A stretch of 64,000 bases of DNA, from positions 3,175,001 through 3,239,000 of the forward strand of contig NZ_CP154630.1 in assembly GCF_039555535.1 (NCBI RefSeq), in the 5' to 3' direction. Source of the DNA: Stenotrophomonas maltophilia (GTDB taxonomy: Bacteria > Pseudomonadota > Gammaproteobacteria > Xanthomonadales > Xanthomonadaceae). Positions 7,493 to 16,108 of the stretch are shown here, in pieces (within the stretch, counting starts at the first letter, position 1; every line of letters begins with the position of its first letter). Both the position numbers and the translations under genes were made by a program. A model generated the notes under the pieces. The model saw only the letters and a program-made list of their open reading frames with translations. It made no database searches and was not told the origin of the DNA.

Positions 7493-7987
7493 ATGTCGAT
7501 CCGCATCGCCCCGGCCCTGCTGACGCTGCTGCTTGCGGTGGCCCACGCACAGGCCTCGCCGCCGTCGAAGATCGAACACCTGGCCTGGCTGGCCGGCTGC
7601 TGGCAACTTGACGGGCAGCCGCCCGGCGCCGGCGAGCAGTGGTCCAGCCTTGCTGGAAACACCCTGTTCGGCAGCAGCCGCAGCCTGCGTGACGGGCGAA
7701 CCGTCGGCTTCGAATTCATGCAACTGCGCCAGCACGATGATGGGCGCCTGGTGCTGACCGCCCTGCCCTCTGGCCAGAACGCCACGGACTTCAACGCCAC
7801 GCGGGTCGATGGCAACGAGGCGGTGTTCGAGAACCCGACCAACGACTTTCCGCAGCGCATCCGCTACCGGCGCCTGGACGAGCAGCGGGCGCATGCGCGC
7901 ATCGAGATCGCGCAGGACAATCCGGCACAGGCGATCGACTTTCCCATGCATCGCGTCGCCTGCGGTGGACCGGCGCCCGCGCGCTGA
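7493..7987 (+). CDS. Exported DUF6265-like protein
   Basis: A 164-residue protein with a signal peptide (about residues 1-20, ending AHAQA). The motif LAWLAGCWQ, GNTLFGSSR, FEFMQLR and the late NPTNDFPQRIRYRR fit the DUF6265 family of small periplasmic proteins of unknown, possibly lipocalin-like, function. GGAGG five bases before the ATG at 7493 supports this start. It is divergent from the AraC-type regulator and converges on the kinase-like gene. Confidence 0.75.
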   Translation: MSIRIAPALLTLLLAVAHAQASPPSKIEHLAWLAGCWQLDGQPPGAGEQWSSLAGNTLFGSSRSLRDGRTVGFEFMQLRQHDDGRLVLTALPSGQNATDFNATRVDGNEAVFENPTNDFPQRIRYRRLDEQRAHARIEIAQDNPAQAIDFPMHRVACGGPAPAR

Positions 7988-8005
7988 TCCGCTTCCAGGT
8001 CACCC

Positions 8006-8512
8006 CTACGCCGTATGGCGGATTACCACGAAGCCTTCTTCCCTGGCCGGTGCCACGAAGTGACGGGTGATCTGCTCGAATTCCTCATCGCTGGCCTGGA
8101 AGGGATGCTCGCCGCGCGCATTGCGTGCACGCAGCCGCGCCTTGCAGACTTCGTCGGCAACATCGAGGAAGTGCAGTTGATGCGCGGCGCCCACTGGCGA
8201 GAACACCTCACGCGCCCACGCGCGGGTGGCGGGCGTGTTGAAGGGAAAATCGAGCGCCACCGAAACGCCGGCCTGCAGCAGCGCACGCAGATGATCGGTC
8301 AGCACGCTGCGCAGCGTGGCTGCGCGCTGCAGATAATCCGCGATGGAGTGGATTTCGCCCGGGTGCAGCGCTGCCAACCATGCGTCCTCGCTGATCAGCA
8401 CGTGGTGCGGCCTCGCCACCAGTTGCCGCGACAGCGTGGACTTTCCTGCGCCAATCTTGCCGCACAGCAGGTGCAGGGTTGCGCCGTCGGCGGCGGGTGA
8501 AGGGTATTGCAT
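8006..8512 (-). CDS. AAA/zeta-type P-loop kinase-like protein
   Basis: A 168-residue cytoplasmic P-loop protein with Walker A GKIGAGKST at residues 18-26. ISEDAWL, a VALDFPFNTPATR segment and a LID-like ARLRARNARGEHPF are typical of small ATP-dependent kinases (AAA_33/zeta-like). The substrate cannot be read from sequence. It is monocistronic; about 250 bp without a gene separates it from the divergent hydrolase gene. Confidence 0.8.
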   Translation of the reverse strand: MQYPSPAADGATLHLLCGKIGAGKSTLSRQLVARPHHVLISEDAWLAALHPGEIHSIADYLQRAATLRSVLTDHLRALLQAGVSVALDFPFNTPATRAWAREVFSPVGAAHQLHFLDVADEVCKARLRARNARGEHPFQASDEEFEQITRHFVAPAREEGFVVIRHTA

Positions 8513-8764
8513 CTACGATCTCCTCGGTGGATTCCAGTTCCCGGGAGAGCGCTGCGTGCAATCCGCCTTCCCGGGCGGGTTGCAGGGCCGTAACGACCGC
8601 GCGCTACCCCGCCTTCCCGTGGGGAATGCGGATAATCGACGCGGTGACATGCGGGGCCATGCCGCCAGCGTAGAGCGCCGCCTCTTCGGCCCGCAACCCC
8701 CTGCGGCAGTGCAGCGCGCGCAACGTTTCATTGGCATCTATGCTCGGCGCCATTCCCGCATGGA
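8513..8764. other. Intergenic region between divergent genes
   Basis: About 250 bp separates the leftward kinase-like gene from the rightward hydrolase gene. I see no coding frame with supporting features and no clear palindrome beyond short GC-rich hairpins. It must hold both promoters. Confidence 0.4.
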
Positions 8765-9850
8765 ATGACCACGATGCGCCCCTTGCTTCGATGTGCCCTC
8801 GCCCTTGGCCTGCTGCTTCCTTCGACGGCATTGCTGGCAGCACCACCCTCGGCGCCACGCACGCTCAGCGGCGAGCTGCAGGGCGCCCCCTGGCGGCTGG
8901 ATGTACCGGCAGACTGGAACGGCGACCTGGTGATGCTGGCCCACGGCTATGAGCCCGTGGGCGTGCCGCGCACCATGCCAATGGCCGCCAACGACAGCAC
9001 GGCAGCGCTGCTGGGCGCCGGTTACGCCGTCGCGCAGAGCGCGTATTCCGGCCAGGGCTGGGCGGTGGCTGATGCGGTCAACGACATGGAACACCTGCGA
9101 CACCATGCGCTGGGTGAACTCAAGCGCGTGCAGCACACCTGGATGCTGGGCTTCTCGATGGGCGGCGCCGTGACCATCGGCAGCCTCGAGCGCTTCCCGC
9201 AGCACTATGCCGGTGGCGTGTCGCTGTGCGGTGCCAATCTCAGTGGCGAACAGATCGCGGCCGACCTGCTGACCACGCTGGTCGCGTTCGATTATTTCTT
9301 CCCCAAGGCGGAGGGGCTGCCGGGCACCGGATTGGCATCGCGCGAAGCGGCCCTGCTGCCGCAGGGTGAGCTGTACCAGGGAATCGCTACTGCGCTGCAG
9401 CGCGACCCGGCGCATGCCGCGTTGCTGGCGCAGCGGCTGCAGGTCTCCCGCGGCGAAGTGGCCGGCACGATCAGCCTGCACGCCCTGGTCCTGCATGAAC
9501 TGGCCACACGCAGCGGTGGCATGCCGGTCGGCAACAGGGGCGTGGTCTACAGCGGCTTCGGCGATGACTCCGCATTCAATGCCGGGGTGCAGCGCATCGA
9601 AGCTGTACCCGCCGCGCAGGCCAAGGTGCGCGCGACGCTGGCGCTGACCGGCGCCCTGAAGCGCCCGCTGGTGATCCAGTTCAACCACAACGACCCGACC
9701 ATCGTGCCGCACATGCAGACGGCGTATCCGCAGTTGGCCGCACACGCCGGTGCGCGGCCGGCGCCACGGGTACTGCCATCGGTGGGCGAAGGGCATTGTG
9801 GCTTTTCGGAAGCACAGGTGGTCGACGCCTTGAAGGCGGTACAGCACTGA
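8765..9850 (+). CDS. Exported alpha/beta hydrolase
   Basis: A 361-residue protein with a signal peptide (about residues 1-26, ending LLAAP). The alpha/beta-hydrolase fold is indicated by LVMLAHGYE (oxyanion strand), the nucleophile elbow GFSMGG with Ser131, and a C-terminal GEGHCGF that supplies the His. The acid is probably an Asp or Asn in FNHNDPTIVP. A periplasmic or secreted esterase/peptidase-like function is likely; the substrate is unknown. A second in-frame ATG at 8774 is an alternative start. Confidence 0.85.
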   Translation: MTTMRPLLRCALALGLLLPSTALLAAPPSAPRTLSGELQGAPWRLDVPADWNGDLVMLAHGYEPVGVPRTMPMAANDSTAALLGAGYAVAQSAYSGQGWAVADAVNDMEHLRHHALGELKRVQHTWMLGFSMGGAVTIGSLERFPQHYAGGVSLCGANLSGEQIAADLLTTLVAFDYFFPKAEGLPGTGLASREAALLPQGELYQGIATALQRDPAHAALLAQRLQVSRGEVAGTISLHALVLHELATRSGGMPVGNRGVVYSGFGDDSAFNAGVQRIEAVPAAQAKVRATLALTGALKRPLVIQFNHNDPTIVPHMQTAYPQLAAHAGARPAPRVLPSVGEGHCGFSEAQVVDALKAVQH

Positions 9851-9940
9851 GACCAGCGCGTGCCGCAGCGCATCAGGACCGTCCAGCAAGTGCTGCTATG
9901 GTGGCCCGGCCCATTGACGGGCACACAAAGGACTGACGTG

Positions 9941-10141
9941 ATGATCAAGACGACCTTGAAGACCGTGATGCTCCTTGGCATGGCCGTGACCGGCCTGGCC
10001 TTCGCTGCAGATTCCTGCGAGTTCTGCACCCTGAAGTACGAGCAGTGCCTGCGTACATCACATGGACCGCTGGGCAAGACCTCCGAGCAGTGCCTGGCCG
10101 AATACAAGCTGTGTCGTGAAATGGACTGCCCGTCGCCCTGA
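9941..10141 (+). CDS. Small exported Cys-rich protein (66 aa)
   Basis: A 66-residue precursor with a signal peptide (about residues 1-23, ending LAFAA). The ~43-residue mature part carries six cysteines (26, 29, 36, 51, 58, 63) in the order CX2C, CX6C, CX14C, CX6C, CX4C. The even count and export suggest three disulfides. No family is recognised. It follows the hydrolase gene by 90 bp in the same direction and is followed by a hairpin. Confidence 0.7.
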   Translation: MIKTTLKTVMLLGMAVTGLAFAADSCEFCTLKYEQCLRTSHGPLGKTSEQCLAEYKLCREMDCPSP

Positions 10142-10151
10142 CCGGTGTCCG

Positions 10152-10173
10152 GCCGGCTCCTTCGGGGGCCGGC
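10152..10173. terminator. Stem-loop after the Cys-rich gene
   Basis: GCCGGCTCC-TTCG-GGGGCCGGC forms a 9-bp stem with a TTCG tetraloop 10 bp past the stop codon. There is no T-run after it, so it may act as a 3'-end stabiliser or weak terminator. Confidence 0.55.
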
Positions 10174-10344
10174 TCAGCCCACCTGTTCGGCACGCCCGAA
10201 GGCGAATGGCTGGGCTTCGACACGTCAGTCTCGTTCGGCCGACAGGGGCTTGGCCTGACCCGCACGGTGCTGCACGATGCGCGCGGTCCAATTGGCACGC
10301 TTGACCAGGCCTTGACCGTGCGCCCGTTGCCGCAACAGGCCGGA

Positions 10345-10614
10345 TCAACCGCCCAGCGTGCCCATCGTGAAGGTGTAGCCGGAGCTCATCAGGAATTCGC
10401 GCATGCGCATTTCCGCCCGCCGTGGCGAGGCCAGGTTGGCCGGCGCATACAGTGCATACACCAGGCCCGATCCCTCGATATGCTCGCGGCGGACCTCGCA
10501 GCGAGCGGTCTCCGAGGCAATCACCCATCCGTCCTTCAGCCGCTCCGGTCCAATGGATTGCCCGTTCTTCAACCGGAAGGTCAGCCAGCGCACATCTGCC
10601 AAGATTTTGCTCAT
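10345..10614 (-). CDS. Hypothetical protein (89 aa)
   Basis: A soluble 89-residue protein beginning MSKILADVRWLTF, with ARCEVRREHIEG and a C-terminal RMREFLMSSGYTF. I recognise no domain. The start is uncertain: ATG at 10614 is preceded by GGAG at about ten bases, and in-frame ATGs at 10695 and further upstream would add up to ~54 residues of low-quality sequence. It lies downstream of, and in the same direction as, the ArsR-type gene. Confidence 0.55.
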   Translation of the reverse strand: MSKILADVRWLTFRLKNGQSIGPERLKDGWVIASETARCEVRREHIEGSGLVYALYAPANLASPRRAEMRMREFLMSSGYTFTMGTLGG

Positions 10615-10738
10615 TTCCGATTCGCTCCGTGCCCGAAGCGACCCGTGATGTCCTTGCTCGCCATTGCAGCTCCCTGAGACGTGGAACTCGACCATAACGC
10701 CTTGCCATGTCGTGGGTGACTGAGACTGGACGGGCACC

Positions 10739-11443
10739 TCAGGTCGCCAGGTTGAACAGCCGCCACAATGCCTCACGCCCCGGTGGGGTCAGGCGCAGTT
10801 CCCGGCGGCCTTCCACGCGCCGAAGCCAATCGTTGTTCACGAAACTGTCCAGCATCGCCTCACCGACCAGGCCTGCCAGGTGCGGGCGACGTTCGGTGCA
10901 ATCCAGGCAGCCACGGCAATAACGCGCCGGCTTGGCCACCACCGGCTGCCGCAGAAGCTCGCGCAGTGGCTGGCCCAGCCCGCCGAGGAATGCGGCGCCT
11001 TCGGCGCTGATCCGCCAATGCCCTTCGCAGGGCAGCACATGCCCCACCTGCAGCAGGCGATCGGTGATGGCTACCGCGTGCACACCGGCCAGGTGCCGAT
11101 AGCAGGAACGCGCCTCGCGCAGCGCGGGCATGCTGCGCGCGGCCGCAGCGGTACACGAGGGGGTACGATCGGCCACGCGCAGGATGCCTTCGAGCATCTC
11201 TGCCACCTCGCTTGACGCCAACCGGTGATAGCGATGCCGCCCCTGCGCCAGCGCCACCAGCAGATCACCTTCGACCAGCCTGCGCAGGTGCATGCTCGCC
11301 GTCTGCGGGGTCACACCGGCCACGTGCGCCAGCTCCGTTGCGGTGTAGGCACGCCCGTCCATCAACTGCAGCAGCATGGCCGCGCGTGCCTGGTCACCGA
11401 CCAGGGCGCCGACACTGACAAGGGAACCAGAGGTGTGGACCAT
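10739..11443 (-). CDS. ArsR-type winged-helix regulator
   Basis: A 234-residue protein. The N-terminal ~100 residues form an ArsR-type winged helix (ALVGDQARAAMLLQLMDG, ELAHVAGVTPQTASMHLRRL, recognition and wing GRHRYHRLAS). The long C-terminal half has a cysteine cluster (YCRGCLDCTERRPHL) that may bind a metal, and a final winged-helix-like LRRVEGRRELRLTPPG. It is divergent from the flavin-reductase-like gene, a likely target. The ATG at 11443 begins the recognised domain. Confidence 0.85.
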   Translation of the reverse strand: MVHTSGSLVSVGALVGDQARAAMLLQLMDGRAYTATELAHVAGVTPQTASMHLRRLVEGDLLVALAQGRHRYHRLASSEVAEMLEGILRVADRTPSCTAAAARSMPALREARSCYRHLAGVHAVAITDRLLQVGHVLPCEGHWRISAEGAAFLGGLGQPLRELLRQPVVAKPARYCRGCLDCTERRPHLAGLVGEAMLDSFVNNDWLRRVEGRRELRLTPPGREALWRLFNLAT

Positions 11444-11548
11444 GCCGGGATTGTGGCACGCCCACCTGTGCAGACACTTCGATGCAGACCGAAGCTTCGG
11501 TGCCCGCAACCACGCCACAGTGGCCGTCCCGCCACCGTGAGATCCACC

Positions 11549-12196
11549 GTGAACACCGCCTCGATCCAGCGCCGCCGCATCACCCCATCGGTCCTGTACC
11601 CGGGCACGCCCGTGCTGCTGATGACCACGTTGAATGACGATGGCAGCAACAACATCAGCCCGCTTTCTTCGTTCTGGGCACTGGGCAACCGCGTGGTACT
11701 GGGCCTCGGCACGCAGGGCCAGGGCTATCGCAACCTGCAGCTGCGCAACCAGTGCGTGCTGAACTTTCCCTCATCCGCGCAGGCCGCACAGGTCGAGGCC
11801 ATCGCCAGAGCGACCGGCTGCAACCCTGTGCCGGCCGCCAAGCAGGCGATGGGCTACGTGCACGTGCGTGACAAATTCGCGCTGGGCGGGTTCAGCCCCG
11901 TCGCATCCACCCACGTTGCGCCGATGGCGATTGCCGAATGCCCGTTACAGGTGGAGGCCAGCGTAATGGCGATGCATCCGCCCGGCGAGGATGATGGCCA
12001 GGGCTTCGTGATCGTCGAAGCCCGCATCCGCTGCGTGCATGCGCACGAAGACATCACCGTGGACGGCACCCAGCACATCGATGTGGCGCGCTGGAAACCA
12101 TTGATCTACCTGTTCCGGCACTACCTGGGTGTAGGAGAGCCGGTCGGGCGCAACTTCCGCGCGGAAACGCCCATGCGCGCGTCTACCGCGCAGTGA
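11549..12196 (+). CDS. Flavin reductase-like (FMN-binding split barrel) protein
   Basis: A 215-residue protein of the flavin reductase-like/DUF447-type split-barrel fold: VLYPGTPVLLMTTLNDDGSNNISPLSSF, then GLGTQGQGYRNLQ and a C-terminal HIDVARWKPLIYLFRHY. It probably binds FMN non-covalently. There is no ATG before the conserved region, so translation starts at a GTG, either 11549 (chosen) or 11537. It is divergent from the ArsR-type regulator, 105 bp away. Confidence 0.78.
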   Translation: MNTASIQRRRITPSVLYPGTPVLLMTTLNDDGSNNISPLSSFWALGNRVVLGLGTQGQGYRNLQLRNQCVLNFPSSAQAAQVEAIARATGCNPVPAAKQAMGYVHVRDKFALGGFSPVASTHVAPMAIAECPLQVEASVMAMHPPGEDDGQGFVIVEARIRCVHAHEDITVDGTQHIDVARWKPLIYLFRHYLGVGEPVGRNFRAETPMRASTAQ

Positions 12197-12200
12197 CCAG

Positions 12201-12746
12201 TCAATTCGCAGGGGCGGTCGAACTGCTGAACTTGTCGCGCACCGACCGCTCACGTTCGCGCCGGACCGATGCACACTGTTCGCGCGCGTTCGACATCTGC
12301 GTATCTGCTGCAACGCGCTCAGCGCTCAACGACTGCTGCAGGCTGGCGATCTGTGCACGGATGCCGGAGTCCTGTGTCGCGCCGGCCAGGTTGGTGCCCG
12401 CCGCAGCAAGTTGATGGTTCAGCTCGGCGACCTGCCGGCCAACCTGCTGGCTGCGGGACTCCAGCGGACCGTAGATGCGCGAGCGCTCACCCTGCACGCA
12501 GTTGCGCTCGGCGATGCCGGCGTCGGCCAGTTCGGTGTTCTGGTACACCGCCGCGCGGTTCGATGCCTCCCCCGCCGTTTCCGTGGAGGAACGGCTGGAA
12601 CGCAGCTTCATGGGTTCAGCGCCGGCAGCACAAGGATTCTGGCTGTACACCGTTTCGCCGGATGCGCACTTGAACTTGTAGACCTGGGCCGATGCCAACG
12701 GGGCACACCCCAGCAGGATCATCGCCATCACTGCCTTCCCTTTCAT
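12201..12746 (-). CDS. Exported DUF4124-like protein with a coiled coil
   Basis: A 181-residue precursor with a signal peptide (about residues 1-20, ending LASAQ). It begins VYKFKCASGETVYSQNPC, the short DUF4124-like motif found in many Xanthomonadaceae envelope proteins. Residues ~85-170 are Gln/Glu/Arg-rich and predicted to coil (RSQQVGRQVAELNHQLA, IASLQQSLSAERV). Function is unknown; the location is periplasmic. It converges on the flavin-reductase gene, 4 bp apart. Confidence 0.75.
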   Translation of the reverse strand: MKGKAVMAMILLGCAPLASAQVYKFKCASGETVYSQNPCAAGAEPMKLRSSRSSTETAGEASNRAAVYQNTELADAGIAERNCVQGERSRIYGPLESRSQQVGRQVAELNHQLAAAGTNLAGATQDSGIRAQIASLQQSLSAERVAADTQMSNAREQCASVRRERERSVRDKFSSSTAPAN

Positions 12747-12820
12747 CCTGCACCGCTCCCTGGTTCATTGGACAACCGCCACGATACGGTGGTTTGGTGG
12801 CGACTGCACGCTGGCGCCAT

Positions 12821-13330
12821 TCAGACCGTTTCGCCCTGCAGATCGAGCACATCCGTGGTCCAGCGGCGCGCTCCCAGCGTGGCCACCATGCCGCCGCGAT
12901 AGACGAACCGACGTGCGTGACCGTCTTCAATGAAGCAGGTCTCGTTCTGCATCGGCACATAGCCCGCAGAAGCATAGTGCCGATGATCCAGAGCGAACAG
13001 CACGGCGAAATCGACACCGTGCCGGCGCAGCTCTGCATGGGCCGCCTCGATCAAGCGCGAGGCAACGCCTTGCCGGCGAACGTCGGCACGCACCACCACG
13101 CCGCCGATCAGGCCGATGCGTTCCGGCTCGCCATCCAGCAGTGCATTGCGTTCGTACAGTGCGAGGTGGGCGACCACGTGATCACCTTCCATCGCCAGGA
13201 CCAGAGCGACCGGCCCCGGGATGGCGTAGCCCTCGCCCTGCATGTCCGGGAAAGCCTCGCGGAGCAGATCCACCGCCTGCTGACGGTGTTCCGGCGCCAC
13301 GCGCTCCCTGCTGGATACCTGAACGTGCAT
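12821..13330 (-). CDS. GNAT-family N-acetyltransferase
   Basis: A 169-residue GNAT. IGGVVVRADVRRQGVASRLIEAA carries the acetyl-CoA-binding motif A (RRQGVASR in the R-x-x-G-x-G/A position), followed by FAVLFALDHRHYASAGY. The substrate is unknown. The ATG at 13330 is used because upstream in-frame sequence is unrelated. It precedes the DUF4124-like gene and follows another GNAT in the same direction. Confidence 0.85.
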   Translation of the reverse strand: MHVQVSSRERVAPEHRQQAVDLLREAFPDMQGEGYAIPGPVALVLAMEGDHVVAHLALYERNALLDGEPERIGLIGGVVVRADVRRQGVASRLIEAAHAELRRHGVDFAVLFALDHRHYASAGYVPMQNETCFIEDGHARRFVYRGGMVATLGARRWTTDVLDLQGETV

Positions 13331-13408
13331 TGCCCTGTCTTCCTGGAACCGGTGTCCAGCCTCATCGTGCCACGGAAACATGACCGTGCCCGCGGCAACG
13401 TTTCACTG

Positions 13409-13906
13409 TCAGTGCAGTGTGATCCAGTACGAGACGATATCCGTGTAGCTGCCCTCGCGCTTGACTGCCCGCGGCTCCCTGCCGAGTGCGCTGAAACCCA
13501 GCGATTCATACAGCCCGCGCGCGGCAGTATTGTCCGCCAGCACCGTGAGGGTGAGCGATTCAATGCCTTCGGCGCGCGCAGACGCAAACGCAGCACGAAG
13601 AAGCTGGCGGGCGACACCCTGGCCACGATGGTCGGTGCCCACATGGACACTGTGCACTTCCGCCGTATGCCGTCGCGCCATCCGCATCGGGCGTACGTAG
13701 CGCAGGAAGCCCGCAAGCATGCCGTCGATGAAAGCGCCGAAGTAGCGCGTGCCAGGATCAGCAAGTTGGATGCGCATCACGTCTGCCGTCTCATTCTGCG
13801 CTTCGGCCAGCGTGGACAGGAACGCAGCGGGCGACTCGCCAAGCGCCTGCAACCGTGCCTGCCAGAGAATGTCGGCGTCGTCAGCACCAAGCTGCCGGAT
13901 GAGCAT
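13409..13906 (-). CDS. GNAT-family N-acetyltransferase
   Basis: A 165-residue GNAT starting MLIRQLGADDADILW. Motif A is EVHSVHVGTDHRGQGVARQLLRAAF, and the C-terminal NTAARGLYESLGFSALGREP is the usual helix alpha4/strand pair. It resembles ribosomal-protein or small-molecule acetyltransferases; the substrate cannot be assigned. The ATG at 13906 is the start of the domain. It is divergent from the NUDIX gene. Confidence 0.87.
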   Translation of the reverse strand: MLIRQLGADDADILWQARLQALGESPAAFLSTLAEAQNETADVMRIQLADPGTRYFGAFIDGMLAGFLRYVRPMRMARRHTAEVHSVHVGTDHRGQGVARQLLRAAFASARAEGIESLTLTVLADNTAARGLYESLGFSALGREPRAVKREGSYTDIVSYWITLH

Positions 13907-14013
13907 GCGACACACCTGCGAGGTTGTTGATACACAGGCGCCCAGCCTAGCGCGGGTCCGCCTGATGCGACGTGCATGCGGGAATGAAGAACGTCCCTTC
14001 TTCACCCAACGCC

Positions 14014-14418
14014 ATGACTGAACTGCAGATTCCCCGCGTGGGATGTGGCGCCGTCGTCCGTGATGCCGACGGCCGCATCCTGCTGATCCAGCGCGGACGC
14101 GAGCCGGAGCGCGGGCACTGGGGCCTGCCCGGTGGAAAAGTCGACTGGATGGAAACGGTGGAGGCTGCCGTGGTCCGTGAAATCCGCGAGGAGACGGCGC
14201 TGGAAGTGACGTTGCTGCGCCTGCTGTGCGTGGCCGATCATTTCGAGCCGGCGCTTGCGCAGCATTGGGTCGCGCCGATCTTCGAGGCACGGGCATCTGC
14301 CGCTGCCGAGGCCTCCATCCAGGAACCGGGCGTGCAGACCGGGCTGGGCTGGTTCGCGCGGGATGCCCTGCCCCAGCCGCTGACCCAGGCCACGGTGCAG
14401 GCGCTGGCCATGCTGTAG
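14014..14418 (+). CDS. NUDIX hydrolase
   Basis: A 134-residue MutT-like pyrophosphohydrolase. The Nudix box runs from about residue 40 to 63 (GGKVDWMETVEAAVVREIREE...), with the REIREE core intact and Ala in place of the usual final Gly. Upstream RVGCGAVVRDADGRILLIQRG is typical of ADP-ribose/nucleotide hydrolases. The start is ATG 14014; ATG 13984 is possible. It is followed by a strong terminator shared with the convergent tRNA-Cys. Confidence 0.88.
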   Translation: MTELQIPRVGCGAVVRDADGRILLIQRGREPERGHWGLPGGKVDWMETVEAAVVREIREETALEVTLLRLLCVADHFEPALAQHWVAPIFEARASAAAEASIQEPGVQTGLGWFARDALPQPLTQATVQALAML

Positions 14419-14460
14419 CGGGTATCGATCCGGGCGCGTGCCGGTATCCAGGCAAACAAA

Positions 14461-14484
14461 AAGCCCTGACCGGAGTCAGGGCTT
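14461..14484. terminator. Bidirectional intrinsic terminator
   Basis: AAGCCCTGAC-CGGA-GTCAGGGCTT forms a 10-bp stem with T/A runs on both sides. It can end the NUDIX transcript and, on the other strand, the tRNA-Cys transcript. Confidence 0.85.
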
Positions 14485-14490
14485 TTCAAT

Positions 14491-14564
14491 TGGAGGCCTC
14501 AAGCGGAATCGAACCGCTGTAAACGGATTTGCAATCCGGTGCATAGCCACTCTGCCATGAGGCC
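14491..14564 (-). tRNA. tRNA-Cys (GCA)
   Basis: A 74-nt tRNA. On the minus strand it starts GGCCTCATGGCAGAG, has anticodon GCA in ATTGCAAAT, T-arm GCGGTTCGATTCCGC and an encoded CCA. It lies downstream of two tRNA-Gly genes in the same direction, as in the glyW-cysT order of other gammaproteobacteria. Confidence 0.97.
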
Positions 14565-14630
14565 AACGTACTGCGCGCCAGGAACGTAGCCCTGACAAGA
14601 CAAAACCCCAAGATGGGGCCTGTCGGAACA

Positions 14631-14706
<76 letters not shown>

Positions 14707-14848
14707 GTAAGCCGACATGCTACCGGAAATCCGGAAAACACACCAGCGATTTCACCTTTCTGACTGCGCGTAAAGCCTTGTGGCCCAACGTGCCCCGCCT
14801 TGCCATGGCGGGAGAAAAGCAAGGCCCCTACCGGGGCCCTGTAGAATC

Positions 14849-14924
<76 letters not shown>

Positions 14925-14955
14925 AGCTTCCGTTCGACCTGCGTCGAAGGAGCGC

Positions 14956-14985
14956 TATTGTGTCCAAATTCCTTCACGCCGTCAA
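14956..14985 (-). promoter_or_regulatory. tRNA-Gly promoter (copy 2)
   Basis: On the minus strand TTGACG, an 18-bp spacer, and ACAATA form a sigma70-type promoter about 30 bp before the tRNA. The same elements with the same spacing precede the tRNA at 20493. Confidence 0.75.
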
Positions 14986-15054
14986 CAGTCTTCACATCAT
15001 GCGGTCACAGGCGTCCGCGCTGGGGTACGCTGCCCCGCCCGGCCCGGTTCGCCC

Positions 15055-15444
15055 ATGTTCCTTCGCGGCACGCCCCTGTTGATCGCCCTGCTGCTGCACC
15101 TGCTGTACTGGGCACTGATACCACTGGGAATGAACGGGTATCGCGACCATTTCGGCTTTACGTCACATCGTGACATCGGCCTGGGCATCGCCCAGTTCCA
15201 TCTGTTCTGGATGTTCATTGGCGCCCAGCCGCTGATTGCGGTGCTGCGGCCGCTGTTCGCCAAGCTGCTCGTGCTGGCCATTCCCTTGGCATTCGCAACC
15301 TGGACGCTGATGCACAACCATCCGCTGCGCCTGCTGTACTTCACGGTCGGGCCGGGTTTGCTGGCACTGGCCGCGATCGCCATATCCGTGCGCCATGCAT
15401 CACGCAGCCACTTGCCCACCACCACGGACACCGCCGATGCCTAG
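15055..15444 (+). CDS. Small integral membrane protein (129 aa)
   Basis: A 129-residue protein with three to four TM segments (about residues 5-27, 43-62, 68-86, 93-113). It begins MFLRGTPLLIALLLHLLYW. The family is not recognised. Its stop overlaps the start of the next membrane gene by eight bases, so the two form a pair. They lie between the tRNA-Gly/Cys cluster and the efflux operon and read towards the latter. Confidence 0.7.
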   Translation: MFLRGTPLLIALLLHLLYWALIPLGMNGYRDHFGFTSHRDIGLGIAQFHLFWMFIGAQPLIAVLRPLFAKLLVLAIPLAFATWTLMHNHPLRLLYFTVGPGLLALAAIAISVRHASRSHLPTTTDTADA

Positions 15445-16108
15445 ACGCTACGTCCGCCTGTTCTGGTTGCTGGTTGCATTGACCTGGCTGGCGTTGATCG
15501 CAGCGCTGGTCAACGCCGGCTTCACCCCGGACTACTGGCTGCTGCATCGCCTGGAAGGCGCCGAGCTGCCCTACCCAACCAGCACCGTCATCGTGTTCAC
15601 GCTGCTGGGCACGGTCGAGCTGGTGGTGGCCGCCTTGATCGTGCGGCCCTGGAAACTGAAGCGGCTGTGGTTGCGCCTGCTGATCGCCTTCGCGCTGCTG
15701 CTTGTGTGGTCGGTACCGTGGATGCTGTCGGCGATGCACCAGCCGCCCGTACACGGTATGCACCTGCTGTGGTTGCTGCTGCTGGATGTGGGCCTGCTGC
15801 TGGCGCTGTGCGTGGTGTCGGCGGTGAGCGCATGGCGGGCACTCAGGCGTCCGACACAGCGCCAGGCCTACTTCCGGAACTCCACCCGCACATGCTGGCC
15901 GAAGCGCGCCTTGGCCTCGCCATCGAACTCCAGCACGCACTCCACCACCTTGGCCACGCCGCGCCCTGCGTCTTCAGGCAGGCGTGCCTGCGCGAACACC
16001 GGGCTGATGCGCACCACGCGTGCAGTTGGCAGCGTGCCGGTGCTTTCGGCGCCATCGCTGTCCGGCACCACCGTGGCCTGCATGCCTACCTGCACGGCAT
16101 CGGCATAG
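15437..16108 (+). CDS. Membrane protein whose frame overlaps the adaptor gene antisense
   Basis: The first ~145 residues form a plausible four-TM membrane protein (segments about 8-28, 54-76, 84-104, 116-140). The frame stays open to 16108, so its last 241 bases are antisense to the end of the convergent adaptor gene (stop at 15868). That tail (RNSTRTCWPKRALASPSNSS...) has the composition of a shadow frame. The ancestral stop was probably lost and the C-terminus is suspect. It overlaps the preceding membrane gene by 8 bp. Confidence 0.6.
   Translation: MPRRYVRLFWLLVALTWLALIAALVNAGFTPDYWLLHRLEGAELPYPTSTVIVFTLLGTVELVVAALIVRPWKLKRLWLRLLIAFALLLVWSVPWMLSAMHQPPVHGMHLLWLLLLDVGLLLALCVVSAVSAWRALRRPTQRQAYFRNSTRTCWPKRALASPSNSSTHSTTLATPRPASSGRRACANTGLMRTTRAVGSVPVLSAPSLSGTTVACMPTCTASA

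Noticed and set aside
10058..10708. A 216-codon minus-strand frame over the Cys-rich gene and its downstream region
   Set aside because: It overlaps two better-supported genes in other frames and has no signal, domain or ribosome-binding site.
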